This document shows positions 17,729-27,484 of a stretch of DNA of 64,000 nt, piece by piece (the first letter of the stretch is position 1; each line of letters begins with the position of its first letter). The translations under genes were made by a program, and so were the position numbers. The DNA comes from Salinibacterium sp. TMP30 (GTDB lineage Bacteria; Actinomycetota; Actinomycetes; Actinomycetales; Microbacteriaceae): positions 2,542,001 to 2,606,000 of the forward strand of contig NZ_CP151642.1 in NCBI RefSeq assembly GCF_038397785.1. The letters are read 5' to 3'. The notes below the pieces were generated by a model. It was not told the origin of the DNA. It was given only the letters and a program-made list of their open reading frames with translations, and searched no databases.

Positions 17729-19897
17729 CTAAGCCTCAGTTTCTTCGGGCTTCATTCGCGACACCACTAGGGCGTCGCCATCTGATGCGAGCGCCACAAG
17801 CACGGTATCTCCATCGCGAATGTCACCAGCAAGCAACGCTTTCGCGAGCCTGTCGTCAATCTCGCGCTGCATGAGCCTGCGCAGCGGACGCGCACCATAG
17901 ATCGGGTCGTAGCCGCGTTCGGAAAGCCACGTGCGCGCATCCGGAGTCACTGCCAACTGGAGGCGGCGGTCGGTAAGGCGCTTACTCAGCCGGTCGATGT
18001 CGAGCTCAACGATTTGACTGAGGTCATCGGTCGACAGCGGCTGGAACACGACGATGTCGTCGAGCCTGTTGATGAACTCGGGCTTGAACGATTTGCGCAC
18101 AAGATCGTGCACCGCATCTTTGCGCGCCTCCCAAGGCAGTGCCTGCTCGGTAATGAACTGGCTGCCCAAATTGCTGGTCAAGATTAGGATCACGTTGCGA
18201 AAGTCGACCGTGCGACCCTGGCCATCGGTGAGGCGTCCGTCATCGAGCACCTGCAAGAGAACATCGAAGACTTCGGGATGCGCTTTCTCTACCTCATCGA
18301 GCAGGATCACCGAATACGGCCGACGTCGCACCGCTTCCGTCAGCTGCCCGCCTTGCTCATATCCAATGTATCCGGGAGGGGCGCCCACGAGTCGTGAGAC
18401 GGAAAACTTCTCCCCATACTCACTCATGTCGATCCGAACGAGCGCTTTTTCGTCGTTGAAGAGATACTGCGCGAGCGCCTTAGCAAGCTCGGTCTTGCCG
18501 ACGCCGGTCGGGCCAAGGAAGAGGAACGAGCCAGTCGGACGGTCGGGGTCGGAGATCCCGGCTCGCGTGCGGCGCACCGCTTCGGAGACGGCCTGCACTG
18601 CCTCTCGTTGCCCGATGAGACGCTTGCCCAGTTCGGCTTCGAGGTGGAGCAACTTTTCCGTTTCGCCCTCGGTAAGGCGATCAACGGGGATGCCAGTCCA
18701 GGCGGCGACAACGGCGGCGATGTCTTCTTCCGTCACCTGATCGTTGACCATCCGCGGACCTGTCGGCTCGTTACTCTCTGCCGTCGCAATTGCCTCCTCG
18801 ATTGAGGGGATGGTCTCGTAGTTAAGCTTGGATGCTTTCTGGTATGCGCCGTCGCGCATGGCCCGGTCGAGCTCAATTCGAGCGTCGTTGAGGCGCGTCT
18901 TGAGGTCACCAACACCGGTGAGGCTCGCCTTCTCGATCTTCCAGCGCGCTTCAAGTTCACTGAGCTTCTTGCTTTGCACAGTAAGGTCTTCGCGCAGTTT
19001 CGTAAGGCGAGCTTTAGACGCGTCGTCTTTCTCCTTTTTGAGAGCCAATTCTTCGATGCGTAGCCGGTCGACGGCACGCTTCAACTGGTCGATCTCGACG
19101 GGCGAGGAGTCAATTTCCATCTTGAGGCGGCTGGCAGCTTCATCGATCAGGTCAATGGCTTTGTCGGGAAGTTTGCGCCCGGAGATGTAGCGGTTGCTGA
19201 GGGTTGCGGCAGCAACGAGCGCTGAGTCGGCAATCGCGACCTTGTGGTGCGCTTCGTAGCGCTCTTTCAGGCCGCGCAGGATTGCAACAGTGTCTTCGAC
19301 CGATGGCTCGCCAACGAACACTTGCTGAAAGCGTCGTTCGAGAGCGGCATCTTTCTCAATGTATTGGCGGTATTCGTCGAGAGTGGTTGCACCTATCAGA
19401 CGCAACTCTCCGCGCGCAAGCATCGGCTTGAGCATGTTGGATGCAGCAACAGAACCTTCTCCGCCACCCGCCCCCATGAGGGTGTGGAGTTCGTCGATAA
19501 AGGTGATGACCTCACCGTCAGACTCTTTGATCTCCTTGAGCACTGCTTTGAGTCGCTCTTCGAATTCGCCTCGGTACTTTGCGCCGGCAACCAGAGCAGC
19601 AAGGTCGAGAGAAATGAGTTGCTTGCCCTTGAGCGAATCGGCGACGTCACCAGCGATGATGCGCTGGGCGAGACCCTCGACAACGGCAGTCTTACCTACA
19701 CCGGGTTCGCCGATGAGCACAGGGTTGTTCTTGGTGCGCCGAGTCAATACTTGGCTAACGCGGCGGATCTCTGAATCGCGCCCGATTACCGGGTCCAACT
19801 TGCCACTTCGTGCGATCTCCGTGAGATTGACACCGTACTTCTCGAGAGCACTCTCTTGCTCTTCGTCAGTACTTGGGGCACCCTGCATGTTTGCCAT
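17729..19897 (-). CDS. clpB: ClpB-type disaggregase lacking the N-terminal Clp_N domain
   Basis: A 722-residue Hsp100 AAA+ ATPase that, with DnaK/DnaJ/GrpE, threads aggregated proteins. The first AAA module has Walker A GEPGVGKT at residues 63-70 and Walker B ITFIDE. A charged coiled-coil M domain follows (roughly 300-400), typical of ClpB rather than ClpC. The second AAA module has GPTGVGKT and [10 protein letters not shown]. Typical ClpB has about 860 residues. Here the first AAA domain begins almost at once, so the substrate-binding Clp_N repeat domain is absent. GGAGGG lies 6 nt before the ATG, so the short N-terminus looks genuine. A HAIR element just upstream predicts HspR repression. 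Confidence 0.92.
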   Translation of the reverse strand: MANMQGAPSTDEEQESALEKYGVNLTEIARSGKLDPVIGRDSEIRRVSQVLTRRTKNNPVLIGEPGVGKTAVVEGLAQRIIAGDVADSLKGKQLISLDLAALVAGAKYRGEFEERLKAVLKEIKESDGEVITFIDELHTLMGAGGGEGSVAASNMLKPMLARGELRLIGATTLDEYRQYIEKDAALERRFQQVFVGEPSVEDTVAILRGLKERYEAHHKVAIADSALVAAATLSNRYISGRKLPDKAIDLIDEAASRLKMEIDSSPVEIDQLKRAVDRLRIEELALKKEKDDASKARLTKLREDLTVQSKKLSELEARWKIEKASLTGVGDLKTRLNDARIELDRAMRDGAYQKASKLNYETIPSIEEAIATAESNEPTGPRMVNDQVTEEDIAAVVAAWTGIPVDRLTEGETEKLLHLEAELGKRLIGQREAVQAVSEAVRRTRAGISDPDRPTGSFLFLGPTGVGKTELAKALAQYLFNDEKALVRIDMSEYGEKFSVSRLVGAPPGYIGYEQGGQLTEAVRRRPYSVILLDEVEKAHPEVFDVLLQVLDDGRLTDGQGRTVDFRNVILILTSNLGSQFITEQALPWEARKDAVHDLVRKSFKPEFINRLDDIVVFQPLSTDDLSQIVELDIDRLSKRLTDRRLQLAVTPDARTWLSERGYDPIYGARPLRRLMQREIDDRLAKALLAGDIRDGDTVLVALASDGDALVVSRMKPEETEA

Positions 19898-19915
19898 TGC
19901 AAACCCTCCACAAAA

Positions 19916-19936
19916 GTTGAGTTAAGTCGACTCAAG
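19916..19936 (-). promoter_or_regulatory. HAIR element (HspR operator) upstream of clpB
   Basis: GTTGAGT-N7-ACTCAAG, against the HspR-associated inverted repeat consensus CTTGAGT-N7-ACTCAAG: 13 of 14 arm positions match and the spacer length is exact. It lies 19 bp upstream of the clpB start. hspR itself is at 47043-47477. Confidence 0.85.
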
Positions 19937-19987
19937 TTTATACCGGGGAGTATGCGCATGGCTAGCGAAATACAGCGCGCTCACAGA

Positions 19988-20024
19988 GAACCACCCCGCG
20001 CTCATACGAGACGCGGGGTGGTTC
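19988..20024 (-). terminator. Strong hairpin terminator after the aldehyde dehydrogenase gene
   Basis: A perfect 13-bp inverted repeat: GAACCACCCCGCG (19988-20000) against CGCGGGGTGGTTC (20012-20024), with an 11-nt loop. It begins 20 bp beyond the dehydrogenase stop and separates that gene from the clpB promoter. Confidence 0.75.
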
Positions 20025-20043
20025 GAAAGTGCAGCCTCAGGCG

Positions 20044-21408
20044 CTATGGGCGCTTGACGAGCTTGCGGTTCATAAACTCGTCAATACCGTGAGAGCCAAG
20101 CTCGCGACCGGTGCCGGAGTTCTTGACTCCACCGAATGGCAGCTCGGGAGCATCCGCGCCCACCTCGTTGATGTACACCATGCCGGCGTCGATGCCGTCA
20201 GCGATGCGGTCAGCCTGAGCGGCATCCGTCGTGAACACGTACGAGCCAAGCCCAAACGGTGTTGCGTTGGCCAGCTCGATTGCCTCTTCTTCACTGCTCA
20301 CGCGGTGCAACTGGGCCACCGGACCGAAGAACTCTGTGCTGTATGCAGGGTTCTCGGGGCTGATGTTCTCCAACACGGCGGGGGCAAACTTCGTGCCGTC
20401 GCGCTTGCCGGTTCCGACGCGGAGGGTTGCGCCAGCGGCGACCGCTTCAGTGACCTGTTCTTCCAAGTTCTTCGCAGCGTCCACCGAGCAGAGCGGGCCC
20501 AGTTCGGTGCCCTCGTCCATGGGGTCGCCCACGGTGATCGCGCCCATTGCGGCGCTGAATTTCTCCGCGAATTCTTCGTAAAGCGAGTCGATCACGACAA
20601 AGCGCTTTGCCCCGTTGCAGGCCTGACCGTTGTTATCGATACGCGCTGCAACTGCGGCCTCGACTGTGGCATCCATGTCGTCTGTCGACATCAGGATGAA
20701 CGGGTCTGAGCCGCCCAATTCGAGCACGCTCTTCTTGAGGTTCGCACCGGCGGCCGCGCCAACAATGCCTCCCGCGCGCTCGGAGCCCGTGAGCGAGACT
20801 CCCTGGATGCGGGGGTCCTCAACCATCTTCGCGATTTGGTCGTTATCGGCGAGCACGTTTTGGTAGCCACCGATCGGCAAACCGGCCTCATGGATGAGAG
20901 CTTCAAGCGCGGCAGATGACTCTGGGCACTGCTGGGCTGGCTTCACCAAAACGGGGTTGCCGAGCACAATGCTGGGGCCGGCAAAACGGGCGATCTGGTA
21001 GATAGGAAAGTTCCATGGCATGATTCCCAGGATGGGGCCGATGGGGCTCTTGCGAATCCAGGCGGTGCCGGAACCGGCGGAGATTTGCTCATCGGCGAGG
21101 AACTCTTCAGCGTTGTCGGCGAAGTACCGGAAAATGTCGGCCGAGAATTCAACTTCTCCCACGGCTTGAGCCAGTGGCTTGCCCATTTCGCGCACGATAA
21201 TTTCGCCGAATTCGGCCGAGCGCTCGGCAAGAAGATCGGCAATTCGCGTGACGATTGCGGCACGCTCTTTTACCTGATCACGGTTCATTCCGCCCGCATA
21301 TTCAGAGTGTGCTGCGGCGACGATCTGCTCGATCGCTTCGGCGCCAACGGCGGGGTGTGCCGTGCCCTCTTCGCCGGTGTAGGGATTGATCAACTGATAG
21401 GTCTTCAT
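20044..21408 (-). CDS. NAD(P)-dependent succinate-semialdehyde-type aldehyde dehydrogenase (Sad/YneI-like)
   Basis: A 454-residue aldehyde dehydrogenase that oxidises an aldehyde to its acid in the cytosol. The PWNFP motif, the ELGGSDPF motif with general-base Glu, and the catalytic Cys in GQACNGAKRF are present. The compact length and N-terminal INPYTGE match the YneI/Sad-type succinate-semialdehyde dehydrogenases, a different subgroup from the GabD at 24598. It is transcribed in the same direction as the adjacent pucR, 85 bp downstream of it, and ends at a strong hairpin. Location in the GABA island supports succinate semialdehyde as substrate, but that is inference. Confidence 0.85.
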   Translation of the reverse strand: MKTYQLINPYTGEEGTAHPAVGAEAIEQIVAAAHSEYAGGMNRDQVKERAAIVTRIADLLAERSAEFGEIIVREMGKPLAQAVGEVEFSADIFRYFADNAEEFLADEQISAGSGTAWIRKSPIGPILGIMPWNFPIYQIARFAGPSIVLGNPVLVKPAQQCPESSAALEALIHEAGLPIGGYQNVLADNDQIAKMVEDPRIQGVSLTGSERAGGIVGAAAGANLKKSVLELGGSDPFILMSTDDMDATVEAAVAARIDNNGQACNGAKRFVVIDSLYEEFAEKFSAAMGAITVGDPMDEGTELGPLCSVDAAKNLEEQVTEAVAAGATLRVGTGKRDGTKFAPAVLENISPENPAYSTEFFGPVAQLHRVSSEEEAIELANATPFGLGSYVFTTDAAQADRIADGIDAGMVYINEVGADAPELPFGGVKNSGTGRELGSHGIDEFMNRKLVKRP

Positions 21409-21493
21409 GAGAGGCTCCTCGCTGTTCGAAAATGACCGGCGACGCCGCCGAGATTCGTTCGTAGGCTACATCCGAAATCCTGTGAGTTGGAAG

Positions 21494-23002
21494 TCAAGAT
21501 TTTTCATTGAGGTCGATTGCCGCCAACATTGCCCACAATTCGGCACGGCCTTGGAAGCTGTCGAGGCTCAGGTTTGTTAGCTCAGCAAGTCGCTGCATGC
21601 GGGTTTTGAGACCGTGTCGGTGGATGCCCAATTCGCGTGCCGCCGGATCCCACTGCCCATTGTGGCGAAGCCAAACTTGCGCGAATCGCAGCAGACCCAA
21701 TCCCTCGTGTGACTCGATGACACTCGCGAGGCGCGCATGGGCGATATCGGCAACAGAACTCGATGCGAGAAGCCCAAAGAAGCTTTGGCCAACAAGCTTA
21801 GCGAATTCGGTGATGCTACCGGGCGGTGCCGCCTCAAGGGAACGCACCGCCTGAGTGATCGCAACGGTGAGTTCGTCCCACCCAACTTCAGCCGACAGCC
21901 CAACGGTGAGATGGTTGATGTCGAAGAAGCGGCGCTCGGCAACCAGTTGGCTTGCATCAATGAGCACAAGCAGGTGCCGACCATCCGCAACCGCAAAGAA
22001 TCTGCTTTCGGGGCGTGCCGCCCGTCGCTCAAGTACGTCGCGAACGCTCGCACTGGTGTCGTTCAGATCGAGCGCGGCGACTGCGAAACGCGTGTCGGGA
22101 AGTTCGATACCGGCGACCCGCACGGCGCGACGAACGCTATCCACACGCCCGTCTTTGAGCAGCTGAAACAGTTGTTCGAGAATCGCGCGATGCCCGACGC
22201 GCTGGTTCTCCGTCTGCTCAAGCGACACCTCGGCGAGCGCTGCAAGAACAGTCATGACCGAACGATCGAGGGAATCGAATTCTGTGTCGCGCGACCACGC
22301 CACCGCCCCGCACAGTTGACCGCTCGGCCCCAGGGTCTGAATAATGCGGTGCTCACCAGGGGTGTCGTCGGCAACGCGGGCTCGGCGGGCTCGGCCCAAG
22401 AGTTCATCCACTGACGAGCGCACGTCGGCCGGGCACTCTGACGCGCTGTTTTCGGGGCGGTCGCTCACGACTTCGCCATCGGCATCGAAGAGCCAGACTT
22501 GGCAGTCGAGGTGTTCGGCGGCTCTGGCCGTTGCAGCGCTCAACCGCCCTTTGCCCACGGCGGCACGAGCGATGTCGTTCTGGGCGGCGAGCGCGCGGTC
22601 GAATCCCGCTCTGGTCTGTTCGGCTTCGTTATCGGCGACGAGTCGGCTGATGGCGATGAACGGTATTCGGTACGGCACCTCGAAGAGCGGTAGCCCGACG
22701 GCGGCGCACGCTGTGACGAGCCCGACGGGAACACCGTGGGTGATGACTTCGGTTCCGAAACCGAGAGCGGCAACGCCCGCCGCCGTGAGTCGGGCAACGT
22801 AGCAATCGAAGTCTGGCTCGGGGTTATCGACGAATTGGCGGCCGGTAGTCAGCAGCAGTTGGCCCTCGGCAAGAAAGGGTGTTGGGTCGTCGAGGTCAGA
22901 GTTGTGCACCCAGTTCACTGAGCAGTCGAACGTCGTTCGCGGAGTGAGCGGGTGCAACGCTAGGTGAGGCGTTGAGACGATGTCCCAGAGCGATGTTGGC
23001 AT
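21494..23002 (-). CDS. PucR/CdaR-family transcriptional regulator
   Basis: About 502 residues: an N-terminal PucR ligand domain (LWDIVSTPHL, with an ALGFGTEVITHGVP segment), a middle CdaR GGDEF-like region, and a C-terminal HTH_30. The last contains LGIHRHGLKTRMQRLAELTN as recognition region. I start at the ATG at 23002, preceded by AAGGAGG with 7 nt spacing, not at the upstream in-frame ATG at 23023. The gene is divergent from gabT and leads into an aldehyde dehydrogenase gene, so it probably senses a GABA-pathway metabolite and controls both sides. A palindrome directly upstream may be its operator. Confidence 0.85.
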   Translation of the reverse strand: MPTSLWDIVSTPHLALHPLTPRTTFDCSVNWVHNSDLDDPTPFLAEGQLLLTTGRQFVDNPEPDFDCYVARLTAAGVAALGFGTEVITHGVPVGLVTACAAVGLPLFEVPYRIPFIAISRLVADNEAEQTRAGFDRALAAQNDIARAAVGKGRLSAATARAAEHLDCQVWLFDADGEVVSDRPENSASECPADVRSSVDELLGRARRARVADDTPGEHRIIQTLGPSGQLCGAVAWSRDTEFDSLDRSVMTVLAALAEVSLEQTENQRVGHRAILEQLFQLLKDGRVDSVRRAVRVAGIELPDTRFAVAALDLNDTSASVRDVLERRAARPESRFFAVADGRHLLVLIDASQLVAERRFFDINHLTVGLSAEVGWDELTVAITQAVRSLEAAPPGSITEFAKLVGQSFFGLLASSSVADIAHARLASVIESHEGLGLLRFAQVWLRHNGQWDPAARELGIHRHGLKTRMQRLAELTNLSLDSFQGRAELWAMLAAIDLNEKS

Positions 23003-23016
23003 GGTCGAACCTCCTT

Positions 23017-23031
23017 GTGCCATTGTGGCAC
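23017..23031. promoter_or_regulatory. Candidate PucR operator, 15-bp palindrome
   Basis: GTGCCA-TTG-TGGCAC is a perfect inverted repeat overlapping the pucR ribosome-site region, in the 121-bp divergent pucR-gabT gap. A further TGCCAC half-site lies near 23056. The match to this regulator is inferred from position only. Confidence 0.4.
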
Positions 23032-23123
23032 TAAAACCTTATAGACGGGCCAATCTGCCACTATTCTCGCCAGCATCCGCAGACTAGGTTGATCCAAACG
23101 CATTCTTCACAGATTGGATATCG

Positions 23124-24491
23124 GTGGCCATGACTACTTCTTCCCTTGCCCCCACGGCCCCGATCGGCGGCCCCACCCTCACGCAAAAGCGTGAGCTCGT
23201 CACGGCAATTCCCGGACCCCGCTCGCTCGAACTGCTTGAGCGCAAGAAGCAGTCCGTCGCAGCCGCAATCGGCATCACACTCCCCGTGTTCGTTGAAGCC
23301 GCCGGCGGCGGAGTCGTACGTGACGTTGACGGCAACACTCTCATCGACTTCGGTTCCGGCATCGCTGTGACCGGTGTCGGCAACGCGGCCCCCGCCGTCG
23401 TGGAAGCCGTCACCCAGCAGGTCGCCCAGTTCACCCACACCTGCTTCATGGTCAACGGCTACGAAAGCTACATCGAAGTTGCCGAGAAGCTCAACGAGAT
23501 CACCCCCGGTGACCACGAGAAGCGCACCGCCCTCTTCAACTCGGGCGCCGAAGCCGTCGAGAACGCCGTAAAGATCGCCCGCTACTTCACCGGCAAGCAA
23601 GCCATCGTCGCCTTCGACCACGCCTACCACGGCCGCACCAACCTCACGATGGGCCTCACCGCCAAGTCGATGCCGTACAAGAGTGGCTTCGGACCCTTCG
23701 CCTCCGAGATCTACCGCGCCCCCATGTCGTACCCGTTCCGCGATGGCGGAATCAGCGGCGAAGAAGCAGCCGCACGGGCAATCCTGCTGATCGAAAAGCA
23801 GATCGGCGCAGCCAACCTCGCTGGAATCATCATTGAGCCCATCCAGGGTGAAGGTGGATTCATCGAACCTGCCCCCGGATTCCTGCCCGCACTCAGCGAA
23901 TGGGCCACCGCCAACAACGTGATCTTCATCGCTGACGAAGTTCAGACCGGATTCGCTCGCACCGGAGACCTCTTCGCCTCCAACCACGAAAACCTAGTGC
24001 CCGACATCATGGTGACCGCCAAAGGCATCGCCGGCGGACTCCCCCTCTCAGCCGTCACCGGACGCGCCGACGTCATGGATGCCGCCCACGTTGGTGGCCT
24101 CGGAGGAACCTACGGCGGAAACCCCATCGCCTGCGCGGCAGCGCTCGCTACCATCCGCACCTTCCAAGAAAGTGGCGCAATCGAACGCGCCCGCGAGATC
24201 GGAACAATCTTCCGTGGCCGCCTCAACGGACTCCGTGCCGGCGACCCCCGCATCGGAGACGTACGCGGCCGAGGAGCCATGATCGCCATGGAACTCGTCG
24301 ACCCCACCACGAAGCAACCCGACGCCGCCCTCACCTCGAAAGTTGCGGCTGCAGCGCACGCCGCCGGCGTCATCCTGCTGACCTGTGGAACCTACGGAAA
24401 CGTCATCCGCTTCCTGCCGCCGCTGTCGATCTCCGATGAGCTGATCGCTGACGGCCTCGACGTCGTTCGCGACGCGCTCGCCAACGCTTAG
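23124..24491 (+). CDS. gabT: 4-aminobutyrate aminotransferase
   Basis: A 455-residue class-III PLP aminotransferase that moves the amino group of GABA to 2-oxoglutarate, giving succinate semialdehyde and glutamate. Visible are NSGAEAVENAVKIAR (cofactor phosphate contacts), DHAYHGRT, and the ADEVQTGFARTG block with its PLP-ring Asp. The Schiff-base Lys is in the TAKGIAGGLPL segment. The frame can start at the GTG at 23124 or the ATG at 23130; neither has a strong ribosome site. gabD follows 106 bp downstream, and the regulator gene is divergent. Beta-alanine is an alternative amino donor in this family, which matters given the pyrimidine operon at 38.6-46 kb. Confidence 0.92.
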   Translation: MAMTTSSLAPTAPIGGPTLTQKRELVTAIPGPRSLELLERKKQSVAAAIGITLPVFVEAAGGGVVRDVDGNTLIDFGSGIAVTGVGNAAPAVVEAVTQQVAQFTHTCFMVNGYESYIEVAEKLNEITPGDHEKRTALFNSGAEAVENAVKIARYFTGKQAIVAFDHAYHGRTNLTMGLTAKSMPYKSGFGPFASEIYRAPMSYPFRDGGISGEEAAARAILLIEKQIGAANLAGIIIEPIQGEGGFIEPAPGFLPALSEWATANNVIFIADEVQTGFARTGDLFASNHENLVPDIMVTAKGIAGGLPLSAVTGRADVMDAAHVGGLGGTYGGNPIACAAALATIRTFQESGAIERAREIGTIFRGRLNGLRAGDPRIGDVRGRGAMIAMELVDPTTKQPDAALTSKVAAAAHAAGVILLTCGTYGNVIRFLPPLSISDELIADGLDVVRDALANA

Positions 24492-24597
24492 CTCACGCTC
24501 CCCACCCAGCATTGCCACACGCCGCGCCAAGCCGAAGTTCAGCTAGCGCTGATTGACTAGCGTCGCCGTTTTCATCAACCTGAAAGGTGCACCCCGC

Positions 24598-26064
24598 ATG
24601 ACTAACTCCACCGAAACCCAGCTTCTCGAAGCAGTTCCGAATCAGCTCTTCATTGGCGGTCAGTGGGTCGCAGCTTCAGGCAACAAGACGCTTGACGTGA
24701 CCGACCCCGCTACCGGAAAGGTCATCCGCAGCATTTCGGATGCCTCAGCCGATGACGGAATGCGGGCGCTCGACGCGGCCGTTGCTGCTCAGGATTCGTG
24801 GGCCGCAACCCCCGCTCGTGAGCGTGGTGAGATTCTGCGTCGCACCTTCGATCTCGTGCAGAAGCACCGCGATGACATCGCCCTACTCATGACACTCGAG
24901 ATGGGCAAGCCGCTCGCGGAGGCCAACGGCGAGGTCACCTATGGCGGCGAGTTCTTGCGCTGGTTCAGTGAAGAGGCCGTGCGTATTTCGGGTCGCTTCG
25001 GCGATACCCCTGAGGGCACCGGCCGCATGATTGTGTCGCAACGCCCGGTGGGGCCCAGCTTCCTGATTACGCCGTGGAACTTCCCGCTCGCGATGGCAAC
25101 CCGCAAGATTGCTCCAGCGCTGGCCGCCGGCTGCACGGTCGTCGTGAAGCCTGCAGCACTCACTCCGCTCAGCACCCTGTTCCTTGCGAAGCTGTTCGAG
25201 GAGGCTGGCCTTCCCCCCGGTGTGCTCAACGTTGTGACGACCTCCAGCTCGTCTGCCGTGTCGGAGCCGATTATCGCCGACTCGCGCCTGCGCAAGCTCT
25301 CGTTCACCGGCTCGACCCCGGTGGGCAAGGCACTCATCAAGCAGGCTTCCGAAAACGTTCTGCGCACGTCGATGGAACTCGGTGGCAACGCCCCGTTCGT
25401 TGTCTTCGACGATGCCGACCTCGACAAGGCCGTTGACGGTGCGATTGCAGCGAAGTTCCGCAATATCGGCCAGGCCTGCACCGCAGCAAACCGCTTTATT
25501 GTGCACAGCTCAGTTGCGGCCGAGTTCGCCGAAAAGGTCGCCGCCCGCGTCGCCGACATGAAGATCGGTCGCGGCACCGAAGACGGCGTCAACATCGGCC
25601 CGCTCATCAATGACAAGGCAGTCGACAAGGCTGACGAGTTGGTTCAGGATGCCGTGAAGCGCGGCGCAACCCTCGTCGCCGGCGGCAAGCGCGTCGCGGG
25701 CGAGGGAAGCTTCTATGAGCCCACTATTGTCAGCAGCGTTCCGGCCGACAGCGACATCCTCCGTGAAGAAATCTTCGGACCGGTCGTCTCCATCGTTGAG
25801 TTCACCGACGAAGCTGACGCCGTGAAAATTGCCAACGACACCGAATATGGTCTGATCTCCTATGTGTTCACCGAAAGCTTGGCTCGAGGGAATCGGATGA
25901 TTGACGCCCTCGACACCGGAATGATGGGCCTCAACGTTGGAGTCATCTCCAACGCAGCCGCCCCCTTCGGTGGTGTCAAGCAGTCCGGTATCGGTCGCGA
26001 GGGTGGCTCGGAGGGTATCCACGAGTACCTCTCCACCAAGTACACGCTCGTACCCAATAGCTAA
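24598..26064 (+). CDS. gabD: Succinate-semialdehyde dehydrogenase
   Basis: A 488-residue aldehyde dehydrogenase converting succinate semialdehyde to succinate, the second step of the GABA shunt. TPWNFPLAM, the ELGGNAPF general-base motif, the catalytic Cys in GQACTAANRF and the EEIFGPV motif are all present. The length equals GabD. I start at the ATG at 24598 (M-T-N-S-T), preceded by GAAAGG. The upstream in-frame ATG at 24553 adds 15 atypical residues. It is co-directional with gabT and ends at a U-tract hairpin. Confidence 0.92.
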   Translation: MTNSTETQLLEAVPNQLFIGGQWVAASGNKTLDVTDPATGKVIRSISDASADDGMRALDAAVAAQDSWAATPARERGEILRRTFDLVQKHRDDIALLMTLEMGKPLAEANGEVTYGGEFLRWFSEEAVRISGRFGDTPEGTGRMIVSQRPVGPSFLITPWNFPLAMATRKIAPALAAGCTVVVKPAALTPLSTLFLAKLFEEAGLPPGVLNVVTTSSSSAVSEPIIADSRLRKLSFTGSTPVGKALIKQASENVLRTSMELGGNAPFVVFDDADLDKAVDGAIAAKFRNIGQACTAANRFIVHSSVAAEFAEKVAARVADMKIGRGTEDGVNIGPLINDKAVDKADELVQDAVKRGATLVAGGKRVAGEGSFYEPTIVSSVPADSDILREEIFGPVVSIVEFTDEADAVKIANDTEYGLISYVFTESLARGNRMIDALDTGMMGLNVGVISNAAAPFGGVKQSGIGREGGSEGIHEYLSTKYTLVPNS

Positions 26065-26155
26065 TGTGCAACTGCATCCCGTCGGCGCACATCGTGGAAT
26101 GCCCTCTGTGCGTTGACGAGCCGCACATCACGCGCGGCTACAACTAGATTCCCGT

Positions 26156-26193
26156 GAGCGAGTGGCCCCACTAGTGCCGGGGCTGCTCGCTTT
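26156..26193 (+). terminator. Rho-independent terminator after gabTD
   Basis: GAGCGAG then GGCCCC on the left pairs with GGGGC then CTCGC on the right around a short loop, followed by TTT at 26191-26193. It lies 92 bp beyond the gabD stop. Confidence 0.7.
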
Positions 26194-26288
26194 CTGGGTT
26201 AACGCGGGGGGCTGCTGCGGGGTGCTCGGCTACGATTGGCCTCAGCCGCTCAGCTTTTCTGCGGCGCCGCGCCACCGAAAGAGCCCCC

Positions 26289-27425
26289 ATGTCTGAGCAC
26301 CTGTTCGCCACTTTGCGACGCTGGCCCGACGTGGAAGCTCCTAACCTTTTTGCGGTGGATGCCAGCGACCGCCTCATTCTTGATGAGGCTGCTCCGCAGT
26401 TGACCGACATCCAACCGGGTGAACTGGTGGTGATGGGTGACAACTATGGGGCGCTCACTCTGGGCGCGGCTACCGTGTACGACTGCCGCCGCATCCGCGT
26501 GTTCCAGGATTCCCTGGTGTCGGAGCTGGCTCTGGCCGAGAACGCGGGCGATATTGCCCCACGCTACAGTTCACACACGCTGGGCGCCGAGTTGCTCGAG
26601 GGCGCCCGCCTGGTGTTGATGCAGTTGCCGCGCAGTCTGGCCGAGCTGGATGAGTGGGCTCAGGCCATTGCCCGCTTCGCGTCGCCTGACGTGGTGGTTA
26701 TTTCGGGTGGCCGCATCAAGCACATGACGTTGGCGATGAACGAGGTGCTGGCGCGTTCCTTCGATGATGTGAACGCCGGTCGTGCCCGCCAAAAATCGCG
26801 CACCCTCACCTCGCTGGGCGCGCGACGCGGCGCTATCGAGGCTCGCTACCCGATGATGTCGGTGCTGCGCGAACCCGAGCTTCCCGTCGATGAACTGACG
26901 GTTAGCGCCCACGGTGGTGCTTTCGCCGGCGCCGCCCTCGACATGGGCACCCGCTTCCTGTTGACGTTCCTACCGGAGATGAAACCGGACGCCGCCACCG
27001 CTGTCGACCTGGGCAGCGGCACCGGGGTGCTCGCCGTCTCTCTCGCTCTTGTCCGCCCCGACCTGCGCGTGGTTGCCGTTGACCAGTCCAGTGCCGCCGT
27101 GGCGTCGACCCGCGAAACAGCCGACGCGAACGGTGTCGGAGCGCGCGTTGAGGCCGCGCGCGAAGATGCCCTCACCGAACGGCCGACGGCCAGTGCTGAT
27201 CTGATTGTGTGCAATCCGCCGTTCCACACGGGCGCGACTGTGCATGCCGGCGTTGCTTTGCGGATGCTGGCTGACGCACGCCGCGTGCTCAAACCCGGCG
27301 GAGAACTGTGGGTAGTTTTCAACACCCACCTTGGGTACCGCGACTACCTGAACCGCACCGTCGGCCCCACCCGCCAGGCCGGACGCAACAGCAAGTTCAC
27401 CGTGACGGTGTCGGTGCGGGAGTAA
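26289..27425 (+). CDS. RsmC/RlmG-type rRNA guanine-N2 methyltransferase
   Basis: A 378-residue class-I SAM methyltransferase with two tandem Rossmann-like halves, the architecture of RlmG/RsmC. The N-terminal half is degenerate. The C-terminal half has the SAM motif VDLGSGTGVLAV near residue 240 and the catalytic NPPFH near residue 310. The NPPFH form is typical of guanine-N2 methyltransferases acting on 23S or 16S rRNA. It stands alone after the gabD terminator and before the accessory patch. Target nucleotide is not decidable from sequence. Confidence 0.82.
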   Translation: MSEHLFATLRRWPDVEAPNLFAVDASDRLILDEAAPQLTDIQPGELVVMGDNYGALTLGAATVYDCRRIRVFQDSLVSELALAENAGDIAPRYSSHTLGAELLEGARLVLMQLPRSLAELDEWAQAIARFASPDVVVISGGRIKHMTLAMNEVLARSFDDVNAGRARQKSRTLTSLGARRGAIEARYPMMSVLREPELPVDELTVSAHGGAFAGAALDMGTRFLLTFLPEMKPDAATAVDLGSGTGVLAVSLALVRPDLRVVAVDQSSAAVASTRETADANGVGARVEAAREDALTERPTASADLIVCNPPFHTGATVHAGVALRMLADARRVLKPGGELWVVFNTHLGYRDYLNRTVGPTRQAGRNSKFTVTVSVRE

Positions 27426-27484
27426 TTCAACCCCGAAGCCACTCACCGACTTCGGACAGGAATCTGCGGCATCGCGCGCATCGA

